Assembly: GCA_947652605.1 (NCBI GenBank)
Contig: OX393576.1
Location: 17,634,575 to 17,698,574, forward strand
Source of the DNA: Elmis aenea
Taxonomy: Eukaryota > Arthropoda > Insecta > Coleoptera > Elmidae
DNA length: 64,000 nt
Reading direction: 5' to 3'
Part shown: positions 10,279 to 22,764 of the stretch, piece after piece
Layout: each line of letters opens with the position of its first letter
Numbering within the stretch: position 1 is the stretch's first letter
Notes under the pieces: generated by a model
Told to the model about the DNA's origin: nothing
Seen by the model: only the letters and a program-made list of their open reading frames with translations
The model's database searches: none
Program-made: the position numbers and the translations under genes

Positions 10279-12494
10279 ACAGGATAGGATTGTCATTTTG
10301 AACATTTAACCCTCGTGCATTGATATACATTACATATTCTTATAAGTTTTTCGTTAATCGGGCTGTTACCAAGCAACACGTTTACACAATAATACACAAT
10401 AATATTGCTAAATTATCAATGGGCTTGGGTTATCAGTTATCATAGCTGAAAATACATAGTTTATGGCAAATAATTTAATCTAATTATCTTGACCGTATCA
10501 CGGTAATATTTTATCTCACAATTGTTTTTACGTATGGTTAAATTACGCCCACACTTTGTATTTAACATTGAACAATAAAGCTACAAAAATTAAAATTAAA
10601 ATTGTAGGGCCTCAGGTGCGTTATTGGTTTTTATGATTATTATTTCCGATTTAAAATAAATGCATCTGGAAATAAAATGTTTGAAAAGTCAATCTTGTTT
10701 TAACTTAAATATTACACTTTCCATAAACTAATTAAAAATTTTAAGCATGTCCAATCTAACATCTAATACAAAATTGCTTGATCTTTTTAATTATCGTAAA
10801 AATAATACTTTTTAGATCAGTTTAAACTACGTGATTTTTCATATTAACGTAGATTAATTGTAGAGATTTATTGATTGATAAAATGGTTGATATGATATAC
10901 TCTGTTTAAGGTGCTGGATTACTGTTACGAAGCAGATAAATATGTTAAAACTGATCTCTACTCACATATTGTGTTCGAAATCTACTTGGTAACAAATTAC
11001 CTCGGCATTAGTCATACTGAAAGATGACATACGTCACAGCTGAAACTAGAAAAGATGAAAAATGAGAAGAAAAGACGCCAGGGAAGGAGAGTGAAAAACA
11101 CAAAGTACAAAAACCGAGGAAGTGGGGATCAGAACTCACAAACATCCAAAGTTTTTGGGCCTCCTGTGGGAAGCAGCGCATTGATACACGTTGTGATAAA
11201 TGTCGGTGATAATGCCCTCTCGTCAATCCCCGTCCGCAGCACCGGCCCGAACAATACCGCGCTCCCTGTAATTCACTTCAACCCCTATCTATTCATTTCT
11301 GCGATCCAGTTCTGTTGTTAGTCTTACGTATTTGTATGTAATATTCGTCATTAGCGACAAAAAAATCAAATTAATAAGAGCCTTCCATTTTATAATGACC
11401 TGTTCTTGTTGCTACACCCGTTATTTGAAATGGAACCCGAACTGATGTATAATTAACGTGCAGTTGGTAGTAAAATATGCAATAACTATACGTTATGCAG
11501 GACCGTTACTGGCACCTTGGCGTGTCACAAATATTTGTCGCCCGTTTCAAAACATTAAAGAAAAGTACTAAACTCGTAATAAAAAATAAAATTAAGATTA
11601 CAGTAGAGCACGATTATTCGATATGTATAACTGTAAATTGAACTTTCAAATTGTCACATGAACGTTCAAATGTTGTTACCAATTAAATTATTAAAAATAT
11701 GCAATGGTTTAAAAATATTGATGCGAATAAAATGCTATAAATAAAATTAACAAATGCTACATAAAAATATCCTTATTGCTGTATAAGAAAATTAAAATTG
11801 CTTTATGAGATATTAACAAATGACATTAGAAAATGATAAATACTGTATGAAATAATGAAATTTGGTATATATATTGTGCTATACAGTTATAAAGGTTTTA
11901 GAATATCAATAATTTGTTGCTATATATTTGCCCCTATAAAAAAAATACATTTTTGCTGTACAGAAAATCGATTTAGCTATAAGTTTAAGTTTGCGCACTA
12001 AAAATTTTGGCGCCCTGGATCGAAATACATACAAAAAAAGGAATAGGAATGAATAGTTGCAAGTTGCAAACAGAGTTGTGAAATATTCTTGATTTTTATA
12101 GCAGTTGGTTTACAAGTAGAAGATAGTTGCATATAGCCTGTTTCGGTATTTTTTTCTTTTACGCAACAATCTTCTTATTTTTCAAGGTATTTATTTACCT
12201 AGGTTAAAAAAATTATTTAGTTATTGAAAATATTTTAATTTTTCATATTATTTAATAACAAAGTCTATTTAGGTATTTTTTGTTTTACCTAAGGAGAGCG
12301 TTTATTTTTTTAAAATTTATTTACTTATGTTAAGAAATCTATTTAGTTACTAAAAAATACTTTTTTATATTTGTTTTTACACCCTCTGACAAGAATACCA
12401 TAATAATTAATGTCTTCCACCTCTCCAAGAAAACCATTTTTTTCATATAAAACATTGTTTTAATATAAACTTTAACTCTAAATATAGCATTTAC
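10279..12494. other. Unassigned DNA with a G+C-richer patch
   Basis: Mostly AT-rich with no recognisable gene. The part at about 10970-11330 is visibly richer in G+C. It is open for 88 codons on the plus strand with a basic N-terminal half (KNEKKRRQGRR), but it resembles no family I know and could be a regulatory element or an exon. Around 11690-11890 the sequence has repeated TGCTATA/TGCTACATA-like words. Confidence 0.4.
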
Positions 12495-12502
12495 TTATTA
12501 TC

Positions 12503-12779
12503 AGGGGTTTGGAGCAGTCCAAATTTTTAATTGCTCCGCCCAAGTTTTCAATTAAACAATTTGTTTTTAAAACAAAATTTTACTTTTATCGGATATGTGT
12601 AAGTGGACCAAAACTTACAATATTTGACCTTAACAAACAAGTTAAGTTAAATAAATGTAAAAATAAATTATTGATTAAACAATTTTTTAATATTGTTTTT
12701 TTTTTTTAATTTTACATAATAAACTGGAGCAGTGGAGTAATCAAAATTATTTGTTCCTAACTCCACTCCAAAACCCCTA
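12503..12779 (-). mobile_element. hAT MITE, short relative of 807-1362
   Basis: The ends CAGGGGTTTGGAGCAG and CTCCAAAACCCCTA are inverted. They are flanked by CTTATTAT (12495-12502) and TTTATTAT (12780-12787), an 8-bp duplication with one mismatch. Read in reverse, the interior aligns with 807-1362, including AAATAATTTTGATT and the TTTGGTCCA...CACATAT segment. Only a few GGAGC units are present. Confidence 0.85.
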
Positions 12780-12784
12780 TTTAT

Positions 12785-12915
12785 TATAACGTTCTATACA
12801 GCGTTTGTCCTTTTTATGTAGCGTTTATCTTTCCTATACAGCGTTTATTTTTTCTATATAGCGTTTATCCATTCTTTATAGCGTTTATCCTTTTTATACA
12901 GCAACTCGATTTTTA
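12785..12915. repeat. Minisatellite, about 22-bp unit
   Basis: Six or so imperfect tandem units centre on TATACAGCGTTTATCC with T-rich spacers. The array decays into TATAGCAT words toward 12950. It starts directly after the hAT element and its target duplication. Confidence 0.8.
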
Positions 12916-14399
12916 TATATAGCATACCCATATAGCATTCGTATTTTTAATATACCTAGTATTTAATTTATTCTCTAAAAATATTACCAATACAAACCGT
13001 TGTATAAACCGTTTGAATCGGATCGCATAGGTCAGTTCGGTTCTATTTATGGTTCAATATTTTTTACATTAAAGTGTAGTTTCGGTTAAGCTCATGAAAA
13101 AAGCATCGGTTTGGTTCAAGTCCCGGTTTGAATTTTAGCTTAGACCTACTAATTAAACGATACGAAATTTAAATTGTATAATCAAACAGTTCTCATTTTA
13201 TTTCCCTACTATAACTGTTTACAAAAATTACAAAATTACAATTACAGTTACCAAAATGCTATTGCTTAGAAGCTTAGATGACTAAATATGTACAACTTTT
13301 CAACAATTCACCTCGAATAATGTTAAACCCGATTAGTGGAGTTGATCTGGAATTTACTTCAATTTTTATTCAAATGAAAATATTTGTACTTATATATACA
13401 CAATTCTATTTATTGTAGTAAAATTAACATATGAGTTATTATAATTGAGTGCTTTTATTGTTTCTTCCAGCTAATTCCTCAGCTATGTATGTACTTAAGT
13501 TGACACATAATTTATGTTCAATTCAGATGAGTCCCCAATTATGTTATGTCTGTTAACACAAAGTAGATAATATTTACTTTCTTTCACCTCAAGCAACAGC
13601 GTATGGAAAACAATTTGTCAAAGAAATAAAATAATTTGGGAATACTGGGTTTTAAAACGTTCTTCCCAATATGTTACAAAATTTTCTATAACGTTGTTTT
13701 TTAATATTTCATGCGATATTAATTCATTCGATAACCCAATCTCTTAGAAACAGGATTGTCTTTGAGAGCTTCTAGATTCTAGAATCTAGAACAACATTTA
13801 AATCGGCTTAGACTTCCGCCTTTACGAAATACACTTAGAAATTTAATTACAGACAGCAATCATTTGGAAAAGTTTTTTTTATTATTGAATAATGAAATGT
13901 ACCGTAGAATGATAAATTATTATTGTGTGATTCACCGGCCTGGTAGCCCCTGAAATTTATCCTGAGTGCTTGTGCGAACAGTACACCCATCAGAACCGAC
14001 CCTGGATTAATGACTTATAGTTTTATTGATTTATTACACACAGTTGGAACTTGATAAATAATAAAAGCACATTATACATATTGGTTTTATGTAAAAGCAT
14101 GAACGAATTTTTCATGTTCCTCCCTCTGAATACACAAACTTTTTGGGTTTATGAATAATGAAAATAAAATACAGGTCGCCTTATACTCCAGTAGTCCACG
14201 CCTATGAGTACTTTGCGGCACGAACGCTCTTGAACAAAACAAATGAAAATGGAATTGTAATATAATTAGTGCGTTGAGTGCGTAGCTTGCCCAATTTTAA
14301 AATCTTTAACTACAAGAAAAGTCGAAGAGGTTTTTTTTTATTTTTCGCCCCCGAACCTAAGAATTCAAAACAACGTATAAATCAAAGAGACATAGCTCC
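12916..14399. other. Unassigned AT-rich DNA
   Basis: No gene recognised. Degenerate CGGTT/GGTTC words near 13000-13130 recall a similar patch at 45770-46010. A perfect 22-bp palindrome is listed separately. Confidence 0.4.
13770..13791. repeat. Perfect 22-bp palindrome
   Basis: The sequence is its own reverse complement and centres on TTCTAGAA. The central TTCnnGAA is the core of a heat-shock-type element, but the outer repeats are not in the 5-bp phase a real heat-shock element needs. The function is therefore open. Confidence 0.6.
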
Positions 14400-14760
14400 A
14401 GATAGCACAATCAGTGATTCAATCGTAGGAATTCTAATTGGTATGAGGGAGACGTGTGTCGCAGTTTTCCCCCTACCCCTAAGAGAGGGCATAATCCATC
14501 AAGACCGTCGAGCGTGGAACAACCCCCGGTCAAATGTTGGTCTTCTCTGTTGCTCGTATAAACCTCTCTGTCTTACCCTGACGCGATCATTTTTCTCCGA
14601 GGTTCGTTCCATCATCGCGTCACATCCGCCCCACCCCTCACGCGACGTTGCCAAATGGAACGTCGAATTTTATTTATGGCCTCTCGGATCTGTTTCTGTA
14701 ATTAATGATTGGATGAATATCATAGCGGCTTCTGTTTCTACGCTGTAATCGAATATGATG
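14400..14760. other. G+C-richer island, possible regulatory or exonic DNA
   Basis: This block stands out from the AT-rich surroundings. It contains CCCCCTACCCCTAAG, CGACGTTGCC and TAATTAATGATTGG words. It sits in the longest open frame of the window (plus strand, 14278-14748, starting at GTG), but the predicted product resembles nothing I know and has no clear start. A conserved non-coding element is at least as likely as coding sequence. Confidence 0.35.
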
Positions 14761-15546
14761 TTACTATGCCTTGTTTGAAGTATTGATGGATTGTTGTAAT
14801 TTATTCGGAAGAGTATGAGTTTGTGTATGTATGAGCATGAGTATGTGTATTATTACCTTATAGCATCTAGCAACCTGCACGAGCCTGATTGATGATTCTA
14901 CTTTGTTCTATTACACCTAAGGAATTATTGTGCATATATTACCATTGTAAATTATAAATATCTATTACGTGATTCGCATAGTATGCACACACACACAGCT
15001 GAACTGTGCTCAGTTCACTGTGTTTATGTTCTATAAATATTTAATGAAATTTAATACCTAGGAGTTCATTTAACGGTTTAAATGCAGTGCGATGATTAAA
15101 AACATATAATTTATTAATCGCTTCAAACAAAAATTTAATCATGATATAAATATGTATGCTACACGCTAGTTACGAAAACTGTAATAATTATAGATATTAA
15201 CGTTAAACTTTAAAATGGTGCTGAAACAAGACCTGATAAAAATTACCTTTAATAATATATGTACATATAACCTTATTATAATAATGTACCAACCGCTAAT
15301 GCTAGGTTTGACTGCCAATAATATCTTAATTATTAAAAAGTTTATTACGAAAAATATTTTCTATGAGTGTGTGTTTCCCATCGAAAAAACGTTTCGATTA
15401 AGATTGCTTTACTTATCGCGTAAGTTGTGTATCACTTATTTCTGTACTGAATGGTGTTTAAGTACTTATCGTCTAAAACATTTGGATTTCTAAGTTGTTA
15501 ATTTTAAAAATTACTTACGTAATTTTATCACGTACAAAATTATATG
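14761..15546. other. AT-rich DNA, nothing recognised
   Basis: A short run of GAGTATG/GTGTATG words near 14815-14850 is the only visible structure. The open frame at 15215-15493 has no recognised motif. Confidence 0.35.
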
Positions 15547-16088
15547 TACAGGGTGGTCCAAATTCGATGGTATTACATAGGTATCTCGCTCAATATTCAA
15601 GATAGAGAAACGGTTAAATTACCAAAACTGTGAAGTTTTTTGAGACAAACTTAGAACCGTTTTCAAAAATATTCTATCATTTCCGGTTTTTCAGTTATCG
15701 GAAAAAAAGTGTTTTTTTGGTCATATTTCCGTTATTGTTGTAAACATCTAAAAAAAATATTTTTAGATAATTTTATGTAAAACTTGATACTAAAAAAAAA
15801 ATTGACCAAAAATTATTTGAGGTTATAAAAATTAACAAAAATAGTAGTAGGTACTGTTGTATCCAAAATCGCTTACTCTTTCCAAAAATGTAAAAATATA
15901 CAGGGTGTTCCTGTTGAAATACTTAAGTTAGGGTCATTTCCGGCGAAACCGGTAGTGAAATAATAGTTAACATATGGTTAAATAAACTGGTTTCTTACAC
16001 ATATCATACGTGTGAAATATAATTAATTTAAAATTAAAACTAAAGAAAAAAAGGGGGTGTACCAGAACTCAGTTACACCACACCCGTA
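15547..16088 (+). repeat. Two adjacent TACAGGGTG-family repeats
   Basis: The first begins TACAGGGTGGTCCAAATTC at 15547 and matches the truncated copy at 1911-2045. The second begins TACAGGGTGTTCC at 15899 and ends at CACACCCGTATA near 16088, so it has inverted ends. Neither encodes protein. TA dinucleotides at the ends fit IS630/Tc1/mariner-type insertion. Confidence 0.72.
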
Positions 16089-18873
16089 TAATTAAAAATT
16101 ACAAATCTTACTTATTAAAAGATTATGTCTTGACCTTGATGATAATAAAAGTTCTAGTTGCAAGACCTCTTTTCCTTTTTTAGTTTTTCGAAGTTTTTAT
16201 TTGTATGCAACTATAGTAGTAGTTAATCATTATTAGCAACGAGTTTGATTTGAAACCGTATAAATTTAGACATTTTTTACAATCAAATCAATATCTTCCA
16301 ATTTTTGTATTAAATATAGGCTTTCTTTGTACTACTATTAAATAGGAATTTTTGTAATAAAAATTTTTGTTGATTCCACAATAATTTGATTGTTATAGTA
16401 TTTTTCCTATTCATTACCATAACTTTTAATAAACTGGTGTGGCCACCAAATGACTTTTGCCATAAATATATTGTGTGTATCAACGTATCGGTTTGCGTAA
16501 AAAGTTAAAAATGCCGCTCCAGGCGCTTTAATTAACCTTATTTGATAATGACGTTGGTCAAAATAACGTTTCATGCACCAGTTTATGACTTATGAACAAT
16601 CACAGCGTTGATGAAGAAAATATTAATTTTTTTTTATTTTCACGTAAATTCAAGAGAGTTAAGAAAAACGACATTTTATTAGAAAAAATGAACTTTGTAA
16701 TATACTAAAATTTAAAAAACAATTGAGCCGTTTTGGAAAAAATATTCAAAATTTTGAATTTTAAAAATATTTTCGTAATTTTACCAAAAAAATTATGAAG
16801 GTTTTTTATAAACCCTAACATAGACTAAAATCCTACATAAATAGAATTTCTTTATCTTTTACCGTTTTAATGTAATTTTGGATTGTCGTTTCAACTTAAA
16901 CACTTTGTATACTTATTGGTTATTATTTGAAAAATTAAATAAATGCACGCACTTTGTACCATATTTTTAAAGGCACTATCAAAAATGTACATTTTTAACG
17001 TCTGGCACATACACACACGGACTTCATCGCGAAAACAGTCAAAACGGGTACTACGTATGGCGAAAGTAAACATTTAAATTTTGGGTGTAATACGAATACA
17101 AAGGAGTGCTAATTTATTTGTTTAATTAAATTAAGTGCTAATACAGTTTTCAAAAAAAATTATACTTATAAATAACATAAGTGATTTTTAATTTAACATA
17201 AGTAACATGCAAGTGTCCTGTGAAGTTTTTCTGTGATACATTCTTTAAAATCAATCCAAAACGCTATTTTATTTTGGCTAGATTAAGCAAATCTCAAAGA
17301 AAAGTTTTGCAAACAGTCATTGGAAATGTGTTGAGTAACTTTATATGTTTAAAAATGTCGAATTTGCGCTTTACTGCTTTTACTTGCCGATGTTTTAGTC
17401 GTCCAAAATTTTGACAATTCTTGCTTAATCACCTAATAAATTATGCGAGTACTTATGCGCACCTCTGTTATAATTTGTTTGCCTTTCAAAAATTATCAAA
17501 GCGGTCGTTAATACTCATTTACGAGCGAATTATTGTGGGGAAAGTGAGGACACCGTCAACCAGGTATGATGGAATATAAATAGATACTCATAAAACTACC
17601 ACATTTTTATTGTAGCTAATAAGTACGAGGCAGTTTTAAAAAGCAAAATAATTTATTGTCCTCATCATGGTAGCAGCACAAAAGGTGTGGTTGTAAATAA
17701 TGTTCACACTACATTTCGGGCCGTATTCACAGAGGAGTGCCATTTGTCTAAGCCTCTATTAGTTTTAATTTTATCTTTTTTTCGTGCGGGGTTTGATGGT
17801 CATTTGTTTAGCGCTACCGGTGTTGTTTTCCTTTTTCATTACTTTGTGATTATCACAATATTAATGAGACCATCAAAAGTTGGATTGACAAGAAACGAAT
17901 GACTATATGTTAATTATTCTTGTATTTATATAATGGACGGCGATAAAGGAAATATGCGTTTAATGGGTTGTCAAACACCCATCAACTCTCAGTTTTTTGT
18001 GTTAGACAGGAACGATCATTACGAAATTAAACAAGATGTTTCTCAGACAAGTCATTATGTCGTATTTTACCTGAAGTTTCTGAAAATTATGTTGTAAATA
18101 TGTTCACAGCAGTATAATTCAACTGTTTCATAAAACCCAAAATCTGCCAGATTGTAAAAATGAACTTGTAACTATTACGAAAAACATAGTCTTATTGTTA
18201 CAAAAATGTCTAAATGGAACTAAAGTTTTTATATTGTAAGTTTCTATTCTTATTAAAACCTTAAACACAAATCAAATGTACGTACTACGTAGATACATTT
18301 ATTTTCAGGATTGGGGATTATATGAACATCAAAATTTATTATTTTACACATTAATTAAAATTATTATGATCGTACTAATATTTTGACTAAAAACAAATAA
18401 AGATTGCTACATTACTTAAGGGATTTCTTTTAAACATTGATATAATGAAAGCTTAGTAAAAGTAAATGAAAGACTCCCGTCTCTTACTCAAAAGATAGTT
18501 TTCTTATTTATTTATATTTATTTGAGGGTAGCTGTCCTAGCAATGGCCATAATTGGCAACGACTTTGTTCTAAAACTATATTGATTATAAAGTCTAACTA
18601 AAAATTACTTAACTTTTTTGAAGTATTTCTTGTCCAAGTGCAAACTAGTTTAAGACTTCTATCTCTTTAACAGTTGCAGTTTTATTTATTTATCCATTTA
18701 CACACACGCAGATGTCTTAGCAACAACCATCGTTACCAAGGACTTTAACCCTATTTGATTCAGTTGAATTAAGTTTTTCATTAAAACAACGTCTTCAAAT
18801 TTTTGTCTAAAATGTAACCTTCTTTTCTATCAACGCAAGATTTTTTAAAAAACTATTATGAAAGAATTATTGG
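16089..18873. other. Unassigned AT-rich DNA
   Basis: No gene recognised. Two diverged direct copies of about 90 bp lie at 18505-18600 and 18682-18770. Each starts with a TTTATTTAT run and continues with a TAGCAA...CAACGACTTTG-like segment. Confidence 0.4.
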
Positions 18874-18881
18874 ATTACTAT

Positions 18882-20387
18882 CAGGGTTAGGCAAAATTTG
18901 ATTTATTAAAAAAATCAAAAATCATTGATTCAAATTTAAAAAATCAAAAAAATCACGAATTTTCGATTTTTTTAAAGAAATTTGCCTATTATTCCTTTTT
19001 ACAACTAATTTATTTATTATTCACCCTAGATTATATCTTCTATGCAGCGTAGTTTAAAAAGTATCAACAACTGAAATAGCTTTTTTATTAAAAATTTCTC
19101 AGAAACTTTTATTGTTTATAAAAGTTGGTGAATGACCAAAACATAATTTTAAGATGGAAAAAATTTCATTCGATACTAGATTTTAGCGATTTCAGAAATA
19201 TTCTAAGAGCCTTATATTAAAAGTTACAAAAAAAAAACTTCGTAGAGACAGACTGATCAGATTTCAAAAAAACGACCAAAGGTGAAATTTGTCGTTAAAT
19301 TACAATTTTAATTTTATAGTAATTTTTACATCAAAAAGTCTGCAAAACTGAAAAAATTCTTATTATTGGTTTCTCAAATAATTTTATTCTTGAGAAACGT
19401 TGGTGCATGGTGCATGATCTAAAACTAATTTTAAGTTAAAAAAAAGTTCAATATAAATTCATATAACACTAGAGTTTAACGATTCTAGAAATATTCGAAA
19501 CGAGTAAAGTGCCCTTATTTTAAAAAATAAAAAAAAATTGTTTACAATTTAAAAATAATATTAAATAAATTATCCTTTTACCTTTTTTTTTTTAACTACT
19601 TTCCTAAATAAGAGCACTTTATTCTTGGGAATTGTTCTAAAATCGCGAAAAGCTAGTGTTGTATGAACTTTTATCGAACTTTTGTAAACTTAAAATAAGT
19701 TTTAGACCATGCACCAACTTTTCTCAAAAATAACATTTTCTGATTAATCGATAATAAAAAACTTATCTATTAGTTGCAAACTTTTTGAATGTTAACACTA
19801 CTATAAATTCGAAAATAAAATTATAACGTCAAATTTCATATTGTCACATTTTTGATTTCTAAACAATTTCTTCCCATGAATTTTTTTTGTAAGTTTTAAA
19901 ATAAGAGCACTTTACTTTTGCGAATATCTTTAAAATACTTAAAATCTAGTGTCATATAAATTTTTTTCATGTCAAAATTAATTTTAGGTCATGCATCAGC
20001 TTTTATTAGCAATAAAATTTTCTGAGCAATCGATAATAAAAAACTTTTCCAGTTGTTGCAGAGTTTTTGAATGAGGCTGTAGATCTTTTGACTCTAAAAT
20101 TAATTATTATTGTGAAAATTTACAAAGCAAATCTACCGAAATGCGTCTTTAACAAGAACATTCCTGTAGAGACTTTATGTCTCCCTGACCTATAAAAAGC
20201 CAATAGGCAATATTTTCGGCGGTTGTTTCAGCGGGTGGAAGTGAAACGTGCATTTAATTTATATGTGACTTGTGACATGGAATCGTGAAAAAAAAAGTTT
20301 AATTTAAATCATGATTTTAATTTGAAAAAACAGCTGATTTAAATCGTGATTTAAATCAATATACCTATTTAAATCAGGCCAACCCCG
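18882..20387. mobile_element. hAT element with mirrored internal blocks
   Basis: The ends are CAGGGTTAGGC and GGCCAACCCCG. A perfect 8-bp duplication ATTACTAT flanks the element at 18874-18881 and 20388-20395. Both subtermini carry GATTTAAAT/AAAATCAA-rich DNA. Inside, a block of about 150-190 bp containing GTTGGTGCATG, ACACTAGATTTTAG and AGTAAAGTGC occurs four times. It is direct at about 19085-19230 and 19345-19540, and inverted at about 19605-19790 and 19888-20080. The element is therefore a large imperfect palindrome centred near 19575. No transposase is visible. Confidence 0.85.
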
Positions 20388-20395
20388 ATTACTAT

Positions 20396-22329
20396 GAAGT
20401 ACTATGGAGTTCTATAGAGATTACTATAAAAGTATTAAGTACTATAGTGACATAAGTATTGTTAAAACATCTTCTAAAGCTTCTTCAAAATTTACAAATA
20501 CATTTTTGTGTTGAATAATTTTAATTGAAATTGCAGTAAATATTCTTAGTGTAGATTTATTATTTGATTTAGATTTGAGTGCCAAATGTGTTCCTTTGCA
20601 ATTTTTAATGATTTTTTTGATACACAAACCATCTGTACAATTAACTGTGTCAACTGCTTTACGTTCGTAGGAACTTTATTGTTAACACTCTTCTTAAAGT
20701 TATGTATAAATTTACTTGAAGTGTATCATGTCTCTGCATTATATTATATAATTTGTCTTTTTATTTTACCTGTTATATCTTTGACGATTGGCAAACGGCG
20801 TCTTTGGATGAATATGTTTGTGTCAATAATGTTATTAGTTCTGCTTTTGTTAGTGTTGTAACTACTGATAACTTAAGTAAACATTCTATTTATTTATTTA
20901 TTTGACTGTGTAACGGTGTAACTCACATATGCCAATAAATTTATTTATTTTTCATATTTACAATTCAACTTATTTATTACCATGCTGACTTCAAGCGATC
21001 AAACGGAATTTCTTGAAATGATACACCTCCGAAATCTATTGATTTCAGGTAGGGTTCGAAGTACTCAATATTCAAGGTTCCTTGGCATGTATAAAATGCC
21101 AAACACCATACCTAGTAAATTATCGATTCAAGGTTGAGACCCTTTTTATTAGACAATCTGAAAGTATTCTTAACCAGGTTTCCGCAAACTTAGGTGTGCA
21201 ACTCTTAAAAGGTAGCGGTCATTGACTGGTTTCAGTACTGAAAGATATTAATGGGGTCGAAATTAGTCAAGTGTCGAAAAATCTTTGAACTTACATTATA
21301 TACACGTGCAAGGTAAGGTCTTAAAATGCTTACTGTGAAATTTGAAGTTAATTTAGATTATGGCATCTACGGCCGTGACTTTGAGCTTAGGTAATTACTG
21401 TCTAAGCAATTTTACAAATGTAGGCATTATTACTAGTTTGAAATGTAAGTTTAAATCACTTATTTTTTACAATGGCGCAATACAAACTTAAAATAACGTT
21501 ATTTTATCTATATGAAACACTCTTAGAACCGTTGATAATGATAAAAATTCTTACATTTGAATTTTTTAAATCGTAAAAATCTAACAAGGTAATTCTAAAA
21601 AAGTATAACATATGATTAAGTTTTTTTATAGTGCAATGTTTTTAACCTTATTTGTAAACTTTTACAAAACATCACTTATTTTACTTACACAAAGATTCAT
21701 TTTATGATCTGTAAAAAACTAAACTGTATTGTCGCCTTCAAGCCCTTCAAGGGTAGGATTATACAATAAACCAATTATCGTCAACATTTTTTATTTTATT
21801 AACGCGGTTACATGTAATGTTATTTGCGATTATGTGTGATTTAATTAAGGGGTTTTTGACATAGTTCATCATTATCAACAACAAGTTTAAAGCCTTTAGG
21901 TTTGTTACGTCATCATTTGTTTTGGTTTTTCCATCTTATTTTTGATCGTCCAACGTTTGCCTTCCATGGGTTGATCTATGAAGATTAGTTTACAGTTCAA
22001 CACTATGCAAAACAATTGGTGGATCAGTTAGTTCATATTTTGTAAATCTTTGAAATGTTAACGCTGTTTTATATTGAAAGTCGTTATTGATTAAAAGTAT
22101 TTAGACTGTTTTTGAGTATAATTAGCACTGAACCAGATTCTTCTCAATGGAGTATTCATTAAAATTATTGAAGTGTCCTTAATGTTTTAGCAAATTGAAA
22201 TTGACCAGCCTGATTAGTCATTAGGTCAACTTTTGTTTCATGTCTTTTGGACACCATATACGATTTTTATGCCACCAATTAAGGAATTTTACAATGAATT
22301 ATTCAAATTTTGGAAAACTTAAAAAAATA
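20396..22329. other. Unassigned AT-rich DNA
   Basis: No gene recognised. The hydrophobic open frame at 20586-20861 has low-complexity composition and is followed by TTTATTTATTTATTTG and CAATAAATTTATTTATTT. Those could be the A-rich tail of an old retrotransposon, but I cannot identify its body. Confidence 0.35.
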
Positions 22330-22408
22330 TACAGGGAGTTTCAACTTAAATTGTATTGTAGGGGGGAAAATTTCGGTTCTTAACGAAAAAACTGTACCAC
22401 ACCCTGTA
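22330..22408. repeat. 79-bp TACAGGG/CCCTGTA mini-element
   Basis: TACAGGGAGTTTC at the left and CACACCCTGTA at the right form short inverted ends around a 50-bp middle. Its right edge was the insertion site of the larger element beginning at 22415, whose target duplication includes the last bases of this repeat. Confidence 0.65.
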
Positions 22409-22764
22409 TATTTGGAGGTGCGAAAAATTGCTCGAAAACAATTGCTCGAAAGAAAATTGCTCAAATACAATTGCTCGAAAGAAAATTGCTGGAATACAAT
22501 TGCCCGAAAAATTGTTTTTCGAATGAAAAGTTCCTCGAAAGCCTAGTTGCTCGAATAACAATTTCTCGAAAAGAAAATTGCTCGAAATAATGAAATGTTA
22601 CTTAAAAAAATTAAATTTATATAAATACAAAATAATTAAATGTACTAGATCAGTTGAACATTTATTTTCAAATAGATGAACATTTACTCAATTTGTTGTT
22701 AAGACAAACACTATAAATATTTGAAAATATTATACAGTGTGTCCAAAAGGCATGGAACATGCTA

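Noticed and set aside
11055..11321. Basic 88-codon protein
   Set aside because: A basic stretch followed by unrelated composition, with no homologue I can recall. Kept only as a G+C-richer patch.
13770..13791. Heat-shock element
   Set aside because: Only the central TTCnnGAA fits. The outer repeats are out of the required 5-bp phase and no gene is nearby.
14278..14748. 156-codon open frame as a host gene
   Set aside because: No ATG start, no recognised domain, low-complexity start, and no splice context that can be read with confidence.
20586..20861. Small hydrophobic membrane protein
   Set aside because: The composition is what AT-rich DNA gives by chance (Leu, Ile, Phe, Val). No conserved motif and no context supports a gene.
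22310..22561. Opposed open frames at 22310-22546 and 22346-22561
   Set aside because: They run through the CTCGAA tandem array and reflect its periodicity, not coding.
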